Source: Levilactobacillus namurensis (GTDB taxonomy: Bacteria > Bacillota > Bacilli > Lactobacillales > Lactobacillaceae). Taken from it: a DNA stretch of 64,000 nt. The notes beneath the pieces were generated by a model. It worked only from the letters and a program-made list of their open reading frames with translations, was not told the DNA's origin and did no database searches. Positions 55,069-63,668 of the stretch are shown one piece after another. Made by a program: the position numbers and the translations under genes. The stretch lies in contig NZ_CP134159.1 in assembly GCF_032197885.1 (NCBI RefSeq), positions 1,674,001 to 1,738,000 of the forward strand, read 5' to 3'. Every line of letters begins with the position of its first letter. Within the stretch, counting starts at the first letter, position 1.

Positions 55069-55410
55069 ATGCCTGAAATTAAAGTGGTAGGCGATATTCG
55101 TAGTGGCAAGTATCAACCCACCCTCACCGGTAACGCCATCGTAGACGCGGCGTTAATCGACCACTTCTGTCACCAACTGGCGACGGCTCTGCATCTTCCG
55201 AACCATCAAGTTACCGCAGAGCACCACTGGAACCAAGTCGTGGCACCTCACGTCATCTACATTATCGAAACGCGAATCTGGCAGGCCAGCCTGACACCTG
55301 GGGATCACCAAAACGTGATCACGGTCCCGGCAACCGACCTGCAACGCGGTCAAATCAAAACGGCGTGTGCTAAACTCGCCCCCCGGTTGACCCAGTCACC
55401 CATGCACTAA
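55069..55410 (+). CDS. Conserved hypothetical protein
   Basis: 113 residues, soluble, His-rich (HFCHQLATALHLPNHQVTAEHHWNQ). I do not recognise it. It has GGAGG before the ATG, a -10 TAGAAT (55034-55039) and a terminator, so it is likely a real gene. Confidence 0.6.
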   Translation: MPEIKVVGDIRSGKYQPTLTGNAIVDAALIDHFCHQLATALHLPNHQVTAEHHWNQVVAPHVIYIIETRIWQASLTPGDHQNVITVPATDLQRGQIKTACAKLAPRLTQSPMH

Positions 55411-55446
55411 TGCGACCATCCACTAACGGGATGATCGCATTTTTTG
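55408..55446. terminator. Convergent terminator 55.4 kb
   Basis: AATGCGA and TCGCATT arms with an inner ATCC/GGAT, followed by TTTTTT. Confidence 0.8.
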
Positions 55447-56094
55447 TTAGGTATAGGCTTGGACGCTGAGAAAGTGATGGGCTAACCAGATTGAGTGGGG
55501 CTCCAGAAATTTCTGCAACAGCATCAAGCCTTCGGTCCACGGGACGACCTGCTGGTGGTGGGTTACTTGATTGGTGCGCCAATACAGATGCTGGTTTTGC
55601 ACCACGTAATGCCGTCGCAGTCGTAGCTTCGCCTGCGGATAGCTAATCGTCTCGACCAGATCACCATTGGCAACCTGGTCTGGCTTGACCCGGAGCAGTG
55701 CGTCTAGGTCCCAACTGCGTTTACGGTGGGTCGTATGGTCGTGAAAGGCCATCTCGTACCCAATCGTAACCGTTGAACTTAAGATGACGTGCACCGTTTC
55801 AAAAAACTCCCGGCGAAAACACGCGACGTCCGTAATGTCGCCGTAGCACATGCGATTCTGACGATAAGTGGTCAATGACATGGTGAGGCTCTCCTCAGCT
55901 TGATGCAAGCTGTCCTTATAGCGTTGGTTGAGTTCAAAAAACTGGTCTAATAGCGCCCGTTGTTGGGCCGTAAAGGCTGGAAGTTGGGGAATTTGTAAGT
56001 TTTCAGTAGCTGTCACAGGAATGGCGCCGTGTTTTTCGGAGCTAACAATACTTGGCTCGGTCGTCATTCGGTCAAACTCAAAGCGGGTTTGCAT
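55447..56094 (-). CDS. Hypothetical protein
   Basis: 215 residues. It contains a helical middle (LLDQFFELNQRYKDSLHQAEESLTMSLTTYRQNR) and a beta-rich C-terminal half. No domain was recognised. The ribosome binding site AAGGAG is 9 bases from the ATG. A 38-base hairpin lies in the leader (56122-56159). Confidence 0.55.
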   Translation of the reverse strand: MQTRFEFDRMTTEPSIVSSEKHGAIPVTATENLQIPQLPAFTAQQRALLDQFFELNQRYKDSLHQAEESLTMSLTTYRQNRMCYGDITDVACFRREFFETVHVILSSTVTIGYEMAFHDHTTHRKRSWDLDALLRVKPDQVANGDLVETISYPQAKLRLRRHYVVQNQHLYWRTNQVTHHQQVVPWTEGLMLLQKFLEPHSIWLAHHFLSVQAYT

Positions 56095-56121
56095 GGCAGA
56101 TGACTCCTTTTTATAAGTTTA

Positions 56122-56159
56122 AACGAGACTAGCTTAGGTAGTGACTAGCTTCTCTCGTT
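56122..56159 (-). promoter_or_regulatory. Leader hairpin before the 55.4 kb gene
   Basis: AACGAGA/TCTCGTT and AGCT/AGCT stems with a small internal loop. There is no T run; it lies about 30 bases before the start codon and could affect translation or stability. Confidence 0.4.
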
Positions 56160-56315
56160 ATGGACATAGCATATCATAAACTAAGCATGACGCCATTAAC
56201 TTTTCTAGCCGAGATCAGTGGTCTAGTTCGTGATTAAAAGTCCTAAATGCAAAGATTGCGCTTGCAGAGAAACATTTCGGCCTGTTCACCAAACATTCTG
56301 GTTTGCCGTTAGTTT

Positions 56316-56413
56316 GTAAACTGGTTTACTAATTATAATAAAGATAATAGCGAATATTGGTCTAGTTCCCACCAGCGACGCAACTTGCGTCTAAATCCCC
56401 TTTCAGGTATAGT
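56316..56413 (+). promoter_or_regulatory. ybjQ-like gene promoters and inverted repeat
   Basis: A strong promoter TTGCGT (56385-56390), 17 bases, TATAGT (56408-56413). Further upstream is GTAAAC-TG-GTTTAC (56316-56329) next to TATAAT (56334-56339), which may be a regulated second promoter. The whole intergenic stretch (56095-56443) holds no gene. Confidence 0.55.
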
Positions 56414-56443
56414 CGAGATAGCTCTATACGAGGAGGAATAAAC

Positions 56444-56797
56444 ATGGCTACCCCAATTTTAGTTACCACTACAGAACAGATTCCTGGCAAGCACTACCAA
56501 GTCATTGGCGAAGTCTTCGGCTTGACGACCCAATCTAAGAACGTCTTACGTAACATGGGCGCGGCACTGAAGAACGTGGTCGGCGGTGAGATCCGCGACT
56601 ATACCAAAATGCTCGATGAGGCCCGTAACATCGCCGTGGACCGTCTCCGACAAAACGCGGAGAAGTTAGGTGCCGATGCCGTGGTCATGATGCGGTTTGA
56701 CTCCGGATCAATCGGCACGGACATGCAATCGGTGGCCGCTTACGGAACTGCCGTGAAATTCGTAGAGGCCGATCCCGCTCAACCACAGCAGCTGTAA
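56444..56797 (+). CDS. YbjQ family heavy-metal-binding domain protein (copy 2)
   Basis: 117 residues with the whole family pattern: [24 protein letters not shown], then the helix [49 protein letters not shown]. Function is unproven. It is stronger than copy 1 in match to YbjQ. GAGGAGG precedes the ATG. Confidence 0.85.
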   Translation: MATPILVTTTEQIPGKHYQVIGEVFGLTTQSKNVLRNMGAALKNVVGGEIRDYTKMLDEARNIAVDRLRQNAEKLGADAVVMMRFDSGSIGTDMQSVAAYGTAVKFVEADPAQPQQL

Positions 56798-56811
56798 CGT
56801 TTTAGTTGCCG

Positions 56812-56857
56812 CTAAAAGTCCCACTTGCTGATTCACTAGCAGGCGGGACTTTTTTAG
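56812..56857 (+). terminator. Terminator of the second ybjQ-like gene
   Basis: AAAAGTCCC and GGGACTTTTTT arms with inner TTGCTG/TAGCAG. Confidence 0.8.
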
Positions 56858-57203
56858 CGAGACCGGGGTTATCGCAGGACTTGATCAAAAGTCCCCGTCG
56901 TTGTGGCCCATCTGTTGGACACTTATCGGGGAAAACGACGACGTCTATGTTGCAATTATGCCCAGAGAACAGCGATACTGGAACTCTTAAGCTCTTCATC
57001 ACGGGTCTCCCCCATCCTTACCACAATTCGATAGTCATCGTCTAACAGGGATTAACGGCCGTTTAAATTGTTGTTTCCTAACAGGCGAATGGACTTAAAA
57101 AGTGAGACTATTTTTGCTACCGCAATTGCTACCGCTTAGGCCCAAAAGTCGCCAATCGGTAGCAATTTCGGTAAAAAGACCGATCACAGGAAAATTTGAA
57201 TAA
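56858..57203. other. Gene-free stretch at the prophage edge
   Basis: About 350 bases between the last host gene and the lysis cassette. It includes TTGCTACCGC twice in tandem (57114-57123, 57126-57135) and CGGTAGCAA inverted (57157-57165), which may be integrase arm sites. The attachment core itself could not be identified. No gene is supported. Confidence 0.45.
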
Positions 57204-57249
57204 ACAAAAAAGAGTAAAAACGCTGATCTCTCAACGTTCTTACTCTTTC
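57204..57249 (-). terminator. Terminator of the prophage lysis operon
   Basis: AAGAGTAAGAACG pairs with CGTTTTTACTCTT on the minus strand, followed by TTTTGTTT. Confidence 0.85.
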
Positions 57250-57838
57250 AACCCGAACAATACATTTGGCTCACATCGAAGCCCCCATAACAGCCAGGAA
57301 AGTGTTTTGTACTAGTCCACTGCCAACCGCGATAACTAGCATAAAACTTCAGGCCCACCGGGTTAGATGGATAGTTGGCAATCCAACCACCGCGTCCATG
57401 ATTGTTAAGAGGCATTGAGTTAGTCCAAGAACCCATGGTGTACACATCCGTCTTAGGATATCCCATACGTTTAACTTCTGCGACCCATGCTTTAATATTC
57501 GCCGCATTACGGGTCCAGCCAAGATTGTTCGCTTCAAAGTCCAGCACAATTACTGCATCTTTACCAAGCCCGGCATTTAATGCGCAACGAGCTGCTATTC
57601 GGGCCTCTGCCTTAGCACCTGCTACGGTTGTAAACCGGGCAAAGTGATAACCGTTGACATGTAAACCTGCTTTAACCGCGTTATGAATACTGATCTTTGC
57701 TGTTTGGTCCACGAAATATGTGCCCTCTGACAGCTTTGCAACCATCGCACGAACACCATACTTTTTCATTGACTTCCAATTGGCAACGGTCATCGTTCCG
57801 TTGTTGTTAGAAACATCAACCATATCATTTCGAGGCAT
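57248..57838 (-). CDS. Prophage endolysin, GH25 muramidase
   Basis: 196 residues. DMVDVSNNNG (acidic residue at the strand start), AMVAKLSEGTYFVDQ, YHFARF, IVLDFEANN (catalytic Asp-Glu) and GWIANYP are the GH25 lysozyme signatures. It cuts the MurNAc-GlcNAc bond. The protein is only the catalytic domain; no LysM, SH3 or CW repeat follows. It is the last gene of the lysis cassette. The ATG follows GGAGGGAG. Confidence 0.93.
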   Translation of the reverse strand: MPRNDMVDVSNNNGTMTVANWKSMKKYGVRAMVAKLSEGTYFVDQTAKISIHNAVKAGLHVNGYHFARFTTVAGAKAEARIAARCALNAGLGKDAVIVLDFEANNLGWTRNAANIKAWVAEVKRMGYPKTDVYTMGSWTNSMPLNNHGRGGWIANYPSNPVGLKFYASYRGWQWTSTKHFPGCYGGFDVSQMYCSG

Positions 57839-58365
57839 TACTTTTCATCTCCCTCCATCGGGGTCTCAACTGGAACACTTTGAGCTGGAACCTTCAGTGG
57901 GGCAATTTCTGTGTTGCTCTCAGCCTTTTGTTTGGATAGTTGTACCTCTTTATCCGCGAACACTTGCTCTGTGGACGCCTGTGCAACGTCAAATTTAGCC
58001 TGCTTCTTCTGTGCAACGGTACTTTGGGTGCTCATCGCTTGATAGGCCTTTTCGATGGCCGCAGAAATAATTGCAGGATCAATGTTGTGACCTAATCCTT
58101 TTAATTGACCGGTAACATCGGAAATTGCCTTTTGCCGTTTTTCGTCTCCCGGAATTTCGTAATACGTGGATAAAAGATGAACAGCGTTATCGGCCAACTT
58201 GTCCAACAACGTCAATGCCTCTCGCTGATTGGCAGACTTGTTCGCCACAATCTTTTGCTTCAACGCTGGGTTTACTCGAGTAAACCAGCCAATCAGTGCA
58301 AAAATTAAGACACCTAAGATACCGGTGTCGTTGAGTAATTTAATAATCTTCGTAAATTCATTCAT
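57838..58365 (-). CDS. LLH-type phage holin
   Basis: 175 residues: one N-terminal membrane helix (GILGVLIFALIGWF) and a long soluble helical tail rich in Lys, Gln and Glu. This layout is like the holins of lactobacillus phage LL-H (Phage_holin_6_1). It overlaps the endolysin start by one base. It should form the membrane lesion that releases the lysin. Confidence 0.8.
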   Translation of the reverse strand: MNEFTKIIKLLNDTGILGVLIFALIGWFTRVNPALKQKIVANKSANQREALTLLDKLADNAVHLLSTYYEIPGDEKRQKAISDVTGQLKGLGHNIDPAIISAAIEKAYQAMSTQSTVAQKKQAKFDVAQASTEQVFADKEVQLSKQKAESNTEIAPLKVPAQSVPVETPMEGDEK

Positions 58366-58616
58366 GCTTTTTCCTCCTGAGATTTTAACTGACTCTTGAG
58401 CTCTGCATTTTCAATTCGTAGCTGTTCGTTTTCCATAATTAGTTCATGATTCCTTTTTTCGGCTTCATCAGTTCGCGTCTTCATCTCCATGTACAGTCCT
58501 TGCCATTCTTCACGATTAGACTTCTTCCGTGATATTCGATTGGTGTACCATGCCGCAATCATACCGGCTACAACTGACATGATTAGATATATCTGATGCA
58601 AATAGCTCTCAGTCAA
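58362..58616 (-). CDS. Small membrane protein with coiled coil (lysis cassette)
   Basis: 84 residues: an N-terminal membrane helix (YLIMSVVAGMIAAWYTN) and a charged coiled coil (EKRNHELIMENEQLRIENAELKSQLKS). It starts with TTG and overlaps both neighbours by 4 bases, so it depends on translational coupling. It may be a holin or a Rz-like/antiholin partner; that is a guess. Confidence 0.65.
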   Translation of the reverse strand: MTESYLHQIYLIMSVVAGMIAAWYTNRISRKKSNREEWQGLYMEMKTRTDEAEKRNHELIMENEQLRIENAELKSQLKSQEEKA

Positions 58617-58984
58617 ACTGAATCCGAGCGGCGGGCAATAATCATAATGACAATGGTCAGTGCGGCATTACTGATCCACGGCATTCCGCTCCCCATAACC
58701 ATTGAATGCAATAACTGATAAAATGACAAGGTCGCCATGGCAAACGTGGCAACGGTTAAAATGATGTGATCCATCCTAACCGACCGCTTAGGGTCCAAGG
58801 CCCAGATTGCCATAACCACACCAATCACCACATACATCATGCCTACGGCATCATCATTCGCAATTTTAGCGACTACTGGTGGCCAAGTAAAATAATGATC
58901 ACTAACCATCAAAAATAGGCCAATACCAATCATGGTTAAAGCAATCACGGTATGCAGCGGATTATCTCGAATTGGATGATACAT
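58613..58984 (-). CDS. Prophage small membrane protein
   Basis: 123 residues with four hydrophobic helices. ATG 58984 follows AGAAGGAA (an upstream ATG at 59005 is rejected). It could be a second holin. No family is recognised. Confidence 0.65.
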   Translation of the reverse strand: MYHPIRDNPLHTVIALTMIGIGLFLMVSDHYFTWPPVVAKIANDDAVGMMYVVIGVVMAIWALDPKRSVRMDHIILTVATFAMATLSFYQLLHSMVMGSGMPWISNAALTIVIMIIARRSDSV

Positions 58985-59013
58985 ATAAATTCCTTCTTCC
59001 ATCAAAAAAGCAC

Positions 59014-59181
59014 CTAGGCGGTGGTAGTATCCGTCGTCGGTGCCGTGTAATCCTTACCCGTAAGTTCTTTGTACTGATCCGGTGTGATGCACCAGTTGAC
59101 CATATAACTAATGTCTAAGCCCCATGAAGCATACAATTTAGCGTCTTCAATGCTTGGTGCTGAAAATGGATTATTTCCCAT
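59014..59181 (-). CDS. XkdX family protein
   Basis: 55 residues, below the usual length for gene finders. The sequence MGNNPFSAPSIEDAKLYASW and its end QYKELTGKDYTAP match the XkdX family of PBSX-like phages, always found behind the tail fibre. GGAGGAG precedes the ATG. Function is unknown. Confidence 0.8.
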   Translation of the reverse strand: MGNNPFSAPSIEDAKLYASWGLDISYMVNWCITPDQYKELTGKDYTAPTTDTTTA

Positions 59182-59192
59182 GATAACTCCTC

Positions 59193-59621
59193 CTATTCTG
59201 TCTTGGCTGCGATTTGCTTTTGCACTGCCACAATTTGCTGTGACAGACTGACGAATTGCTTCTGAAATTGCTCCTGCGTAGTAACGAATTGCTGCTGGGA
59301 TTCTACTTGAGCTTTCGTGGCACTCCCCAGAGCTGTTTGCAAGCCTTTAATCGTCATAGTCTGCTGATTAATTTGATCACCCTGCTTGTCAATCAATCCT
59401 TGCAGATAGTCAATATCCAAATTGGGTAGGTTACCCGGAGCTATGACTTCTTGGGAGTCATCACTCTTGAATGCGTACATCCACCAGTATCGCGTGAAGT
59501 ATTGAATCGAGGTGGTCGGGATATTCACCGCTCGTAATCCATCTGCTGGCTCAAGCATAGGCGTGGTGTCCTTATCTGGAAATTGATTATTTGTGTCTGA
59601 CTTTACGTAATAAATTGGCAT
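59193..59621 (-). CDS. Phage tail-associated protein with coiled coil
   Basis: 142 residues: a compact N-terminal half (MPIYYVKSDTNNQF, TSIQYFTRYWWMYAFKS) and a C-terminal coiled coil rich in Gln (residues 75-142). It is probably a tail-fibre accessory (XkdW-like position). AAGGAGG precedes the ATG. Confidence 0.65.
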   Translation of the reverse strand: MPIYYVKSDTNNQFPDKDTTPMLEPADGLRAVNIPTTSIQYFTRYWWMYAFKSDDSQEVIAPGNLPNLDIDYLQGLIDKQGDQINQQTMTIKGLQTALGSATKAQVESQQQFVTTQEQFQKQFVSLSQQIVAVQKQIAAKTE

Positions 59622-59633
59622 TGTGGTTCCTCC

Positions 59634-61520
59634 TTAAATTCCATTTACTAAGCTTGTATAATAAATTCGACAATCTGGATAATCTTGGGGTAGAAACGTC
59701 ACACCCGCCAGATTATTTGAGATATATACTTGTGAAGTGAAAACAACCTTGGCTCCTGCATAACCTAAAGAAGCTGCGTGTGAATTATTGTCACTAATTT
59801 GTCCATAATTCGTTTGAAAATTGATATTTGAAATTGTCGTCAGCACACTAGACAAATCCATCACTAACGATATTGTATCAGTCACCAGTGTCGATTTAGA
59901 AGATGTACTTCCAACATGACTCGGTGTCCCCGCAAAAAAGAATGAGATATACTTTTCGTCACGATTAATCTTATACACAATTTTTGCTGCTGAAAATGCC
60001 TTGTAATTTCCTTGACTTACATCAAAGTTCAATTCACGCCAAGACGCATCTTCAAGGCTTTTCAAATCGTCGCTGGTAGCGACTGATTTACCTCCGTTCA
60101 CAGTAAGCTTGGTGAAATCAACAGGTTCAGAAACAACCCCAGTGTCAGGGTTGCGGTGAACCACGTTAGCGGCGTTAGCGGGTACATAAGACTTACCATT
60201 AATGGTTACCGTATCATCGCCATTATCCTTGACTGAATCTAGTCTCGATGGTGACCACGGTGACACTACAGATTCCTCAGCAACCTTTACTTCGGTAATA
60301 AAAAGACCCGCAGACTTACCATTTGTGGACCCATTATTGTCAAAGCGAATTTGACCTGTGATAATGTCATCTGGAACTGTAAAAGTCCCTGAACGCCCAT
60401 CAAGATTGTTATAAGAAAGATTGATTCTTTGCTGTAAGATCATTGGGACTTGCGTGCCATCCGCCTTGTATCCAATGAAGTAAACATCTTCATGAACGAC
60501 ATTAGCAGATGCAAACCCAAGAAAGCTGTAAGCCATAGTTTTACCAGCTGTCACAGAAAATGAATTGCTCATTAAATAGACCTCGCTAGCATTTCCGCTG
60601 GTGAATGTGTTCAAATTGACGATTTGAATCAGATTATCCTTATCACTATGGTAAAATTTATGAGGCGTAACAAAAATGGAAAATTTAGTGTCATCTACAG
60701 TCCCATTGCCGAATGCCGTCCACCCATTGTAGTTCTGCATATAAGCTGAGTTGCGAACTAAGTTTTCGGCACCATATCGACCATTTTTACTGATTTTGTC
60801 GCTAGCCTGTGTGTCCGCGTATGCCTTGGCCGCCTTGAGTGTTTCAGCGTCGCCATCGGAGACGTCCTCGGTGGTCGCGATAGCGTTGCCAGCACCGTCC
60901 GTGGCGCCCCCTGCGAGCGTCTGCGACTTGGCGAAGGTGTTGGCCGCATCGGTCGTCGCGATGTTCTTGGGCAGCTTGCTGGCAAAGTCGTCGTCGGTGA
61001 CAAATTTGGCGTCGACTTCCGCCTTCGTGTAGTAGTTTTTCATGGTACTCTCAAATACTTGCTGAGTCACCATATTAGCAGGATTAACCACTACAACGAC
61101 GTTAGAAGCCCTACCCACAGTGGTATTAATTCCAAAACCCAGATAGGAACCATCAGCATCTTTGTGGACAAAGACAGAATCCTGTAGCACGGTGACTCCA
61201 TACAAGACTTCTGTGCCATCGTCATCCTTGGCATATAAGGCCGCGGACCGCATCTGATAGTCAGCCTTTGACTCGGCCTGATTCACATCAACTTGTACGT
61301 AAACCGTGGTCGTGTTAATTACTTGGACTGCCGTAACCTTCCCGTCTTGTTGAATATTAGATAATTCCGTTAGCTTTGCTAAAGCGTCGTCCGTATCGCT
61401 AAAGTGGTCGTCCGTACTAATGGTGGCCCGTGTAAACTGCATCTTTGTTTCATCAGCGCGGACCCGCGTTTCTAACGCAAAACCTGCATCAGTCATAATG
61501 GTTCTCGAACTGTCCGCCAT
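59634..61520 (-). CDS. Phage tail fibre / receptor-binding protein
   Basis: 628 residues. The N-terminal 150 residues (baseplate attachment) are followed by a short-repeat segment (YYTKAEVDAKFVTDDDFASKLPKNIATTDAANTFAKSQTLAGGATD) and a carbohydrate-binding-like region (SFLGFASANVVHEDVYFIGYK, residues about 270-400) with a beta-rich C-terminus. The repeat segment (60780-61030) is much richer in GC than its flanks. The order fits XkdV of PBSX. The receptor is unknown. Confidence 0.8.
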   Translation of the reverse strand: MADSSRTIMTDAGFALETRVRADETKMQFTRATISTDDHFSDTDDALAKLTELSNIQQDGKVTAVQVINTTTVYVQVDVNQAESKADYQMRSAALYAKDDDGTEVLYGVTVLQDSVFVHKDADGSYLGFGINTTVGRASNVVVVVNPANMVTQQVFESTMKNYYTKAEVDAKFVTDDDFASKLPKNIATTDAANTFAKSQTLAGGATDGAGNAIATTEDVSDGDAETLKAAKAYADTQASDKISKNGRYGAENLVRNSAYMQNYNGWTAFGNGTVDDTKFSIFVTPHKFYHSDKDNLIQIVNLNTFTSGNASEVYLMSNSFSVTAGKTMAYSFLGFASANVVHEDVYFIGYKADGTQVPMILQQRINLSYNNLDGRSGTFTVPDDIITGQIRFDNNGSTNGKSAGLFITEVKVAEESVVSPWSPSRLDSVKDNGDDTVTINGKSYVPANAANVVHRNPDTGVVSEPVDFTKLTVNGGKSVATSDDLKSLEDASWRELNFDVSQGNYKAFSAAKIVYKINRDEKYISFFFAGTPSHVGSTSSKSTLVTDTISLVMDLSSVLTTISNINFQTNYGQISDNNSHAASLGYAGAKVVFTSQVYISNNLAGVTFLPQDYPDCRIYYTSLVNGI

Positions 61521-61521
61521 T

Positions 61522-62112
61522 TTATCCCTCCTTTAATTGCGGCACACTCATCGTCGATTCGATAACTTGTGTCGTCTGAAATTGCATTGCGTAGTAAAGC
61601 GTGGAATTAACCGTCTTCTGGAATCCGATTCCAGCTACCCGCGTGGGGGCCGCGACTGATGACCTAATTTGATCCAGAAGTAAGGCCTCTTTCTCCTGCG
61701 AGTCAATATAGATTGCCGGGACATTCAAGACCTCAATTGCCATCGGTTCACCAGTTACGTTCCAAAGAGAGCGTACCCGGAATTCATGTGGGTCCGCAGA
61801 GAGGATTGCCGAGACGACATCATAAATTTGATTAATGGTCCCATCGGTATGTCGCCGCGCGAGCCGTGCGTAGATCATGCGTCGATAAAAGTCATCATCG
61901 GCCTGTCCACGGTAAATGCCAATAAGTTTCCCGATTCGATCAAGAAACTCCTTTTTGGAAGTATCCAACGCCCGCATTTTAAACATGAAGTTTAGTTGGT
62001 CCTCACCTTTACTCATGGGTTGCTCAGCCAGTTGCATCAGCTTCCAGTTATTTGATTCGGTAGAGCGGTCAAAAGATGGTGGCAAGTTCTGTAGGGTTGG
62101 ATCAATCTGCAT
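61522..62112 (-). CDS. Phage tail protein, YmfQ/XkdU-like (DUF2313-type)
   Basis: 196 residues, starting at ATG 62112 after GAGGTGG and overlapping the baseplate J gene by 11 bases. The DRIGKLIGIYRGQADDDFYRRMIYARLARRHTDGTINQIYDVV core is typical of proteins linking baseplate J to the tail fibre. Confidence 0.8.
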   Translation of the reverse strand: MQIDPTLQNLPPSFDRSTESNNWKLMQLAEQPMSKGEDQLNFMFKMRALDTSKKEFLDRIGKLIGIYRGQADDDFYRRMIYARLARRHTDGTINQIYDVVSAILSADPHEFRVRSLWNVTGEPMAIEVLNVPAIYIDSQEKEALLLDQIRSSVAAPTRVAGIGFQKTVNSTLYYAMQFQTTQVIESTMSVPQLKEG

Positions 62113-63280
62113 TCGTAACCACCTCGATATCTCCATCTTCGTAGGCTACTGCTTCAAAGGTCGCAAGCTGAATATCAGCGGCTGTCAAAGTTTCCTTTGA
62201 ACGGCCAATCTTGATGTCGGCATCCGTAACCCCCGTAACGCTATAGACCAAAGTATACAGATACGTAAAACGCACCTTATCTCCCATCGTTAAGGAGTTA
62301 AGGTACGTTTTAATGTTGTCTTTGATTTGGTCAACACCATCAGATTCAAACAGCGTGCTGTCTATATCTAAAGTAATCGACATGAAGAGTGGGACCCCGG
62401 TTGGTCGGTCAAAGTGAATTTCCTGCGGGTGTCCGCCTCGGTCAAGAATTCGGCATACTGTAGAACCCACTGTTTGGGTACCTCCCGCTAGCACGTCACT
62501 GATTGCTTGTGCGACGTCCCCATCGATTCCCCCTGCGGCATAGACGTGAATAGACTTAGGTGGATCATCATTAGCATCAGTTTCATTGGTATCGTTGACG
62601 TTGACCTCTACTTGGTCCACACCAGCTACGTTTGCTACAGACGATTTAATCCCGTCTTGAGTGGCTCCAGACAATGATTTCTCAAAAATTTCTACGCGTT
62701 TACGAAAGGCCTCATCATCTTCAGTCACCATGCCACCAGTCGCCGCAATCGGGTTTGTCACGGATGTGATATCTTCGACCGGCATTGTCTGCTTAGTAAT
62801 AGTTTCCGCTGCTACGTTAGCATCGGCGGACTCGTCCATCGATACTGCGGTTCCAGACCCGTTACCATCAGCGTCCAAGATTAACGTGTCCTCGAGCATG
62901 AAAATTTGGCCGTCCTCAGTCTCAAACATTTCGTCCGGGTCAATTACGGTATCTGGTTTCCCGGTGAAGTTAAGCGTTACATAAGCTGGTTGGGCTTTGT
63001 TTCGTGTCAGCCCCAGCAGTGCGACAACCTTATCCAGGTTAACTCCCGTGGCAGTATCGTAAAACCAGGAATCCCAGACCTTACCGATGGTCTGCTCGTA
63101 AATTGCCATACGGTGAGCTACGATACGAATGAAGCTACCTAGAACTGACTTCTCAGAGGTATCAATGTTGGCTCCCATCAGGCTACCAGCCAGCTCAAAG
63201 AGATCAATTAAAATTGCATCTTCGGGTTCTGCGATATAGCCATGTTCGGTCGCCCCATACTCAGTACTAGTATCCGCCAT
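62102..63280 (-). CDS. Baseplate J family protein (XkdT-like)
   Basis: 392 residues. The Baseplate_J motifs are seen as MGANIDTSEKSVLGSFIRIVAHRMAIYEQ, the TEDDEAFRKRVEIFEKSLSGATQDGIKSSVANVAGV region and the HVYAAGGIDGDVAQAISDVL core. It forms the baseplate wedge of a contractile tail. The start has AGGAGGTGA and overlaps the previous gene. Confidence 0.93.
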   Translation of the reverse strand: MADTSTEYGATEHGYIAEPEDAILIDLFELAGSLMGANIDTSEKSVLGSFIRIVAHRMAIYEQTIGKVWDSWFYDTATGVNLDKVVALLGLTRNKAQPAYVTLNFTGKPDTVIDPDEMFETEDGQIFMLEDTLILDADGNGSGTAVSMDESADANVAAETITKQTMPVEDITSVTNPIAATGGMVTEDDEAFRKRVEIFEKSLSGATQDGIKSSVANVAGVDQVEVNVNDTNETDANDDPPKSIHVYAAGGIDGDVAQAISDVLAGGTQTVGSTVCRILDRGGHPQEIHFDRPTGVPLFMSITLDIDSTLFESDGVDQIKDNIKTYLNSLTMGDKVRFTYLYTLVYSVTGVTDADIKIGRSKETLTAADIQLATFEAVAYEDGDIEVVTNAD

Positions 63281-63668
63281 CTAGTGTCACCTCCTGCTCA
63301 ATTTCTTCGTAATTATCCTCATTTTCGGTTTGGTTCATATCTACAGTCATCGTCAATGTTATTGACAGAATCCGCGTTTTATGGTCCAAACTAAATTCAG
63401 TATCAGTGATGGCCACTACCCGTGGCTCCTGATCCAAGATGGCATCTTCAAAATCGCTTTGCGCAAACGCCTCGTTAAAGTCCTCACCTAGCAGGTTCTC
63501 ATAATCCATCCCCAATTCTGGGGCCAGCGGTGCATCGCCAAGTTGATTGCTAATAATGGTACGAATGCACTGAGCCAGTTCTTCCTGACCACTAACTGTT
63601 TCCATTTGCCCATCGTTAATCACTAAGTCACCGCTCGCGTTCTGTTTCATATCCCGTAAGTCAGCCAT
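63267..63668 (-). CDS. DUF2634 baseplate protein (XkdS-like)
   Basis: 133 residues. SGQEELAQCIRTIISNQLGDAPLAPELGMDY is the gp25/lysozyme-like baseplate core of DUF2634. It overlaps the baseplate J start by 14 bases. Confidence 0.87.
   Translation of the reverse strand: MADLRDMKQNASGDLVINDGQMETVSGQEELAQCIRTIISNQLGDAPLAPELGMDYENLLGEDFNEAFAQSDFEDAILDQEPRVVAITDTEFSLDHKTRILSITLTMTVDMNQTENEDNYEEIEQEVTLDGGY

Noticed and set aside
56802..57002. 66-codon minus-strand frame at the prophage edge
   Set aside because: No ribosome binding site and includes a terminator arm.
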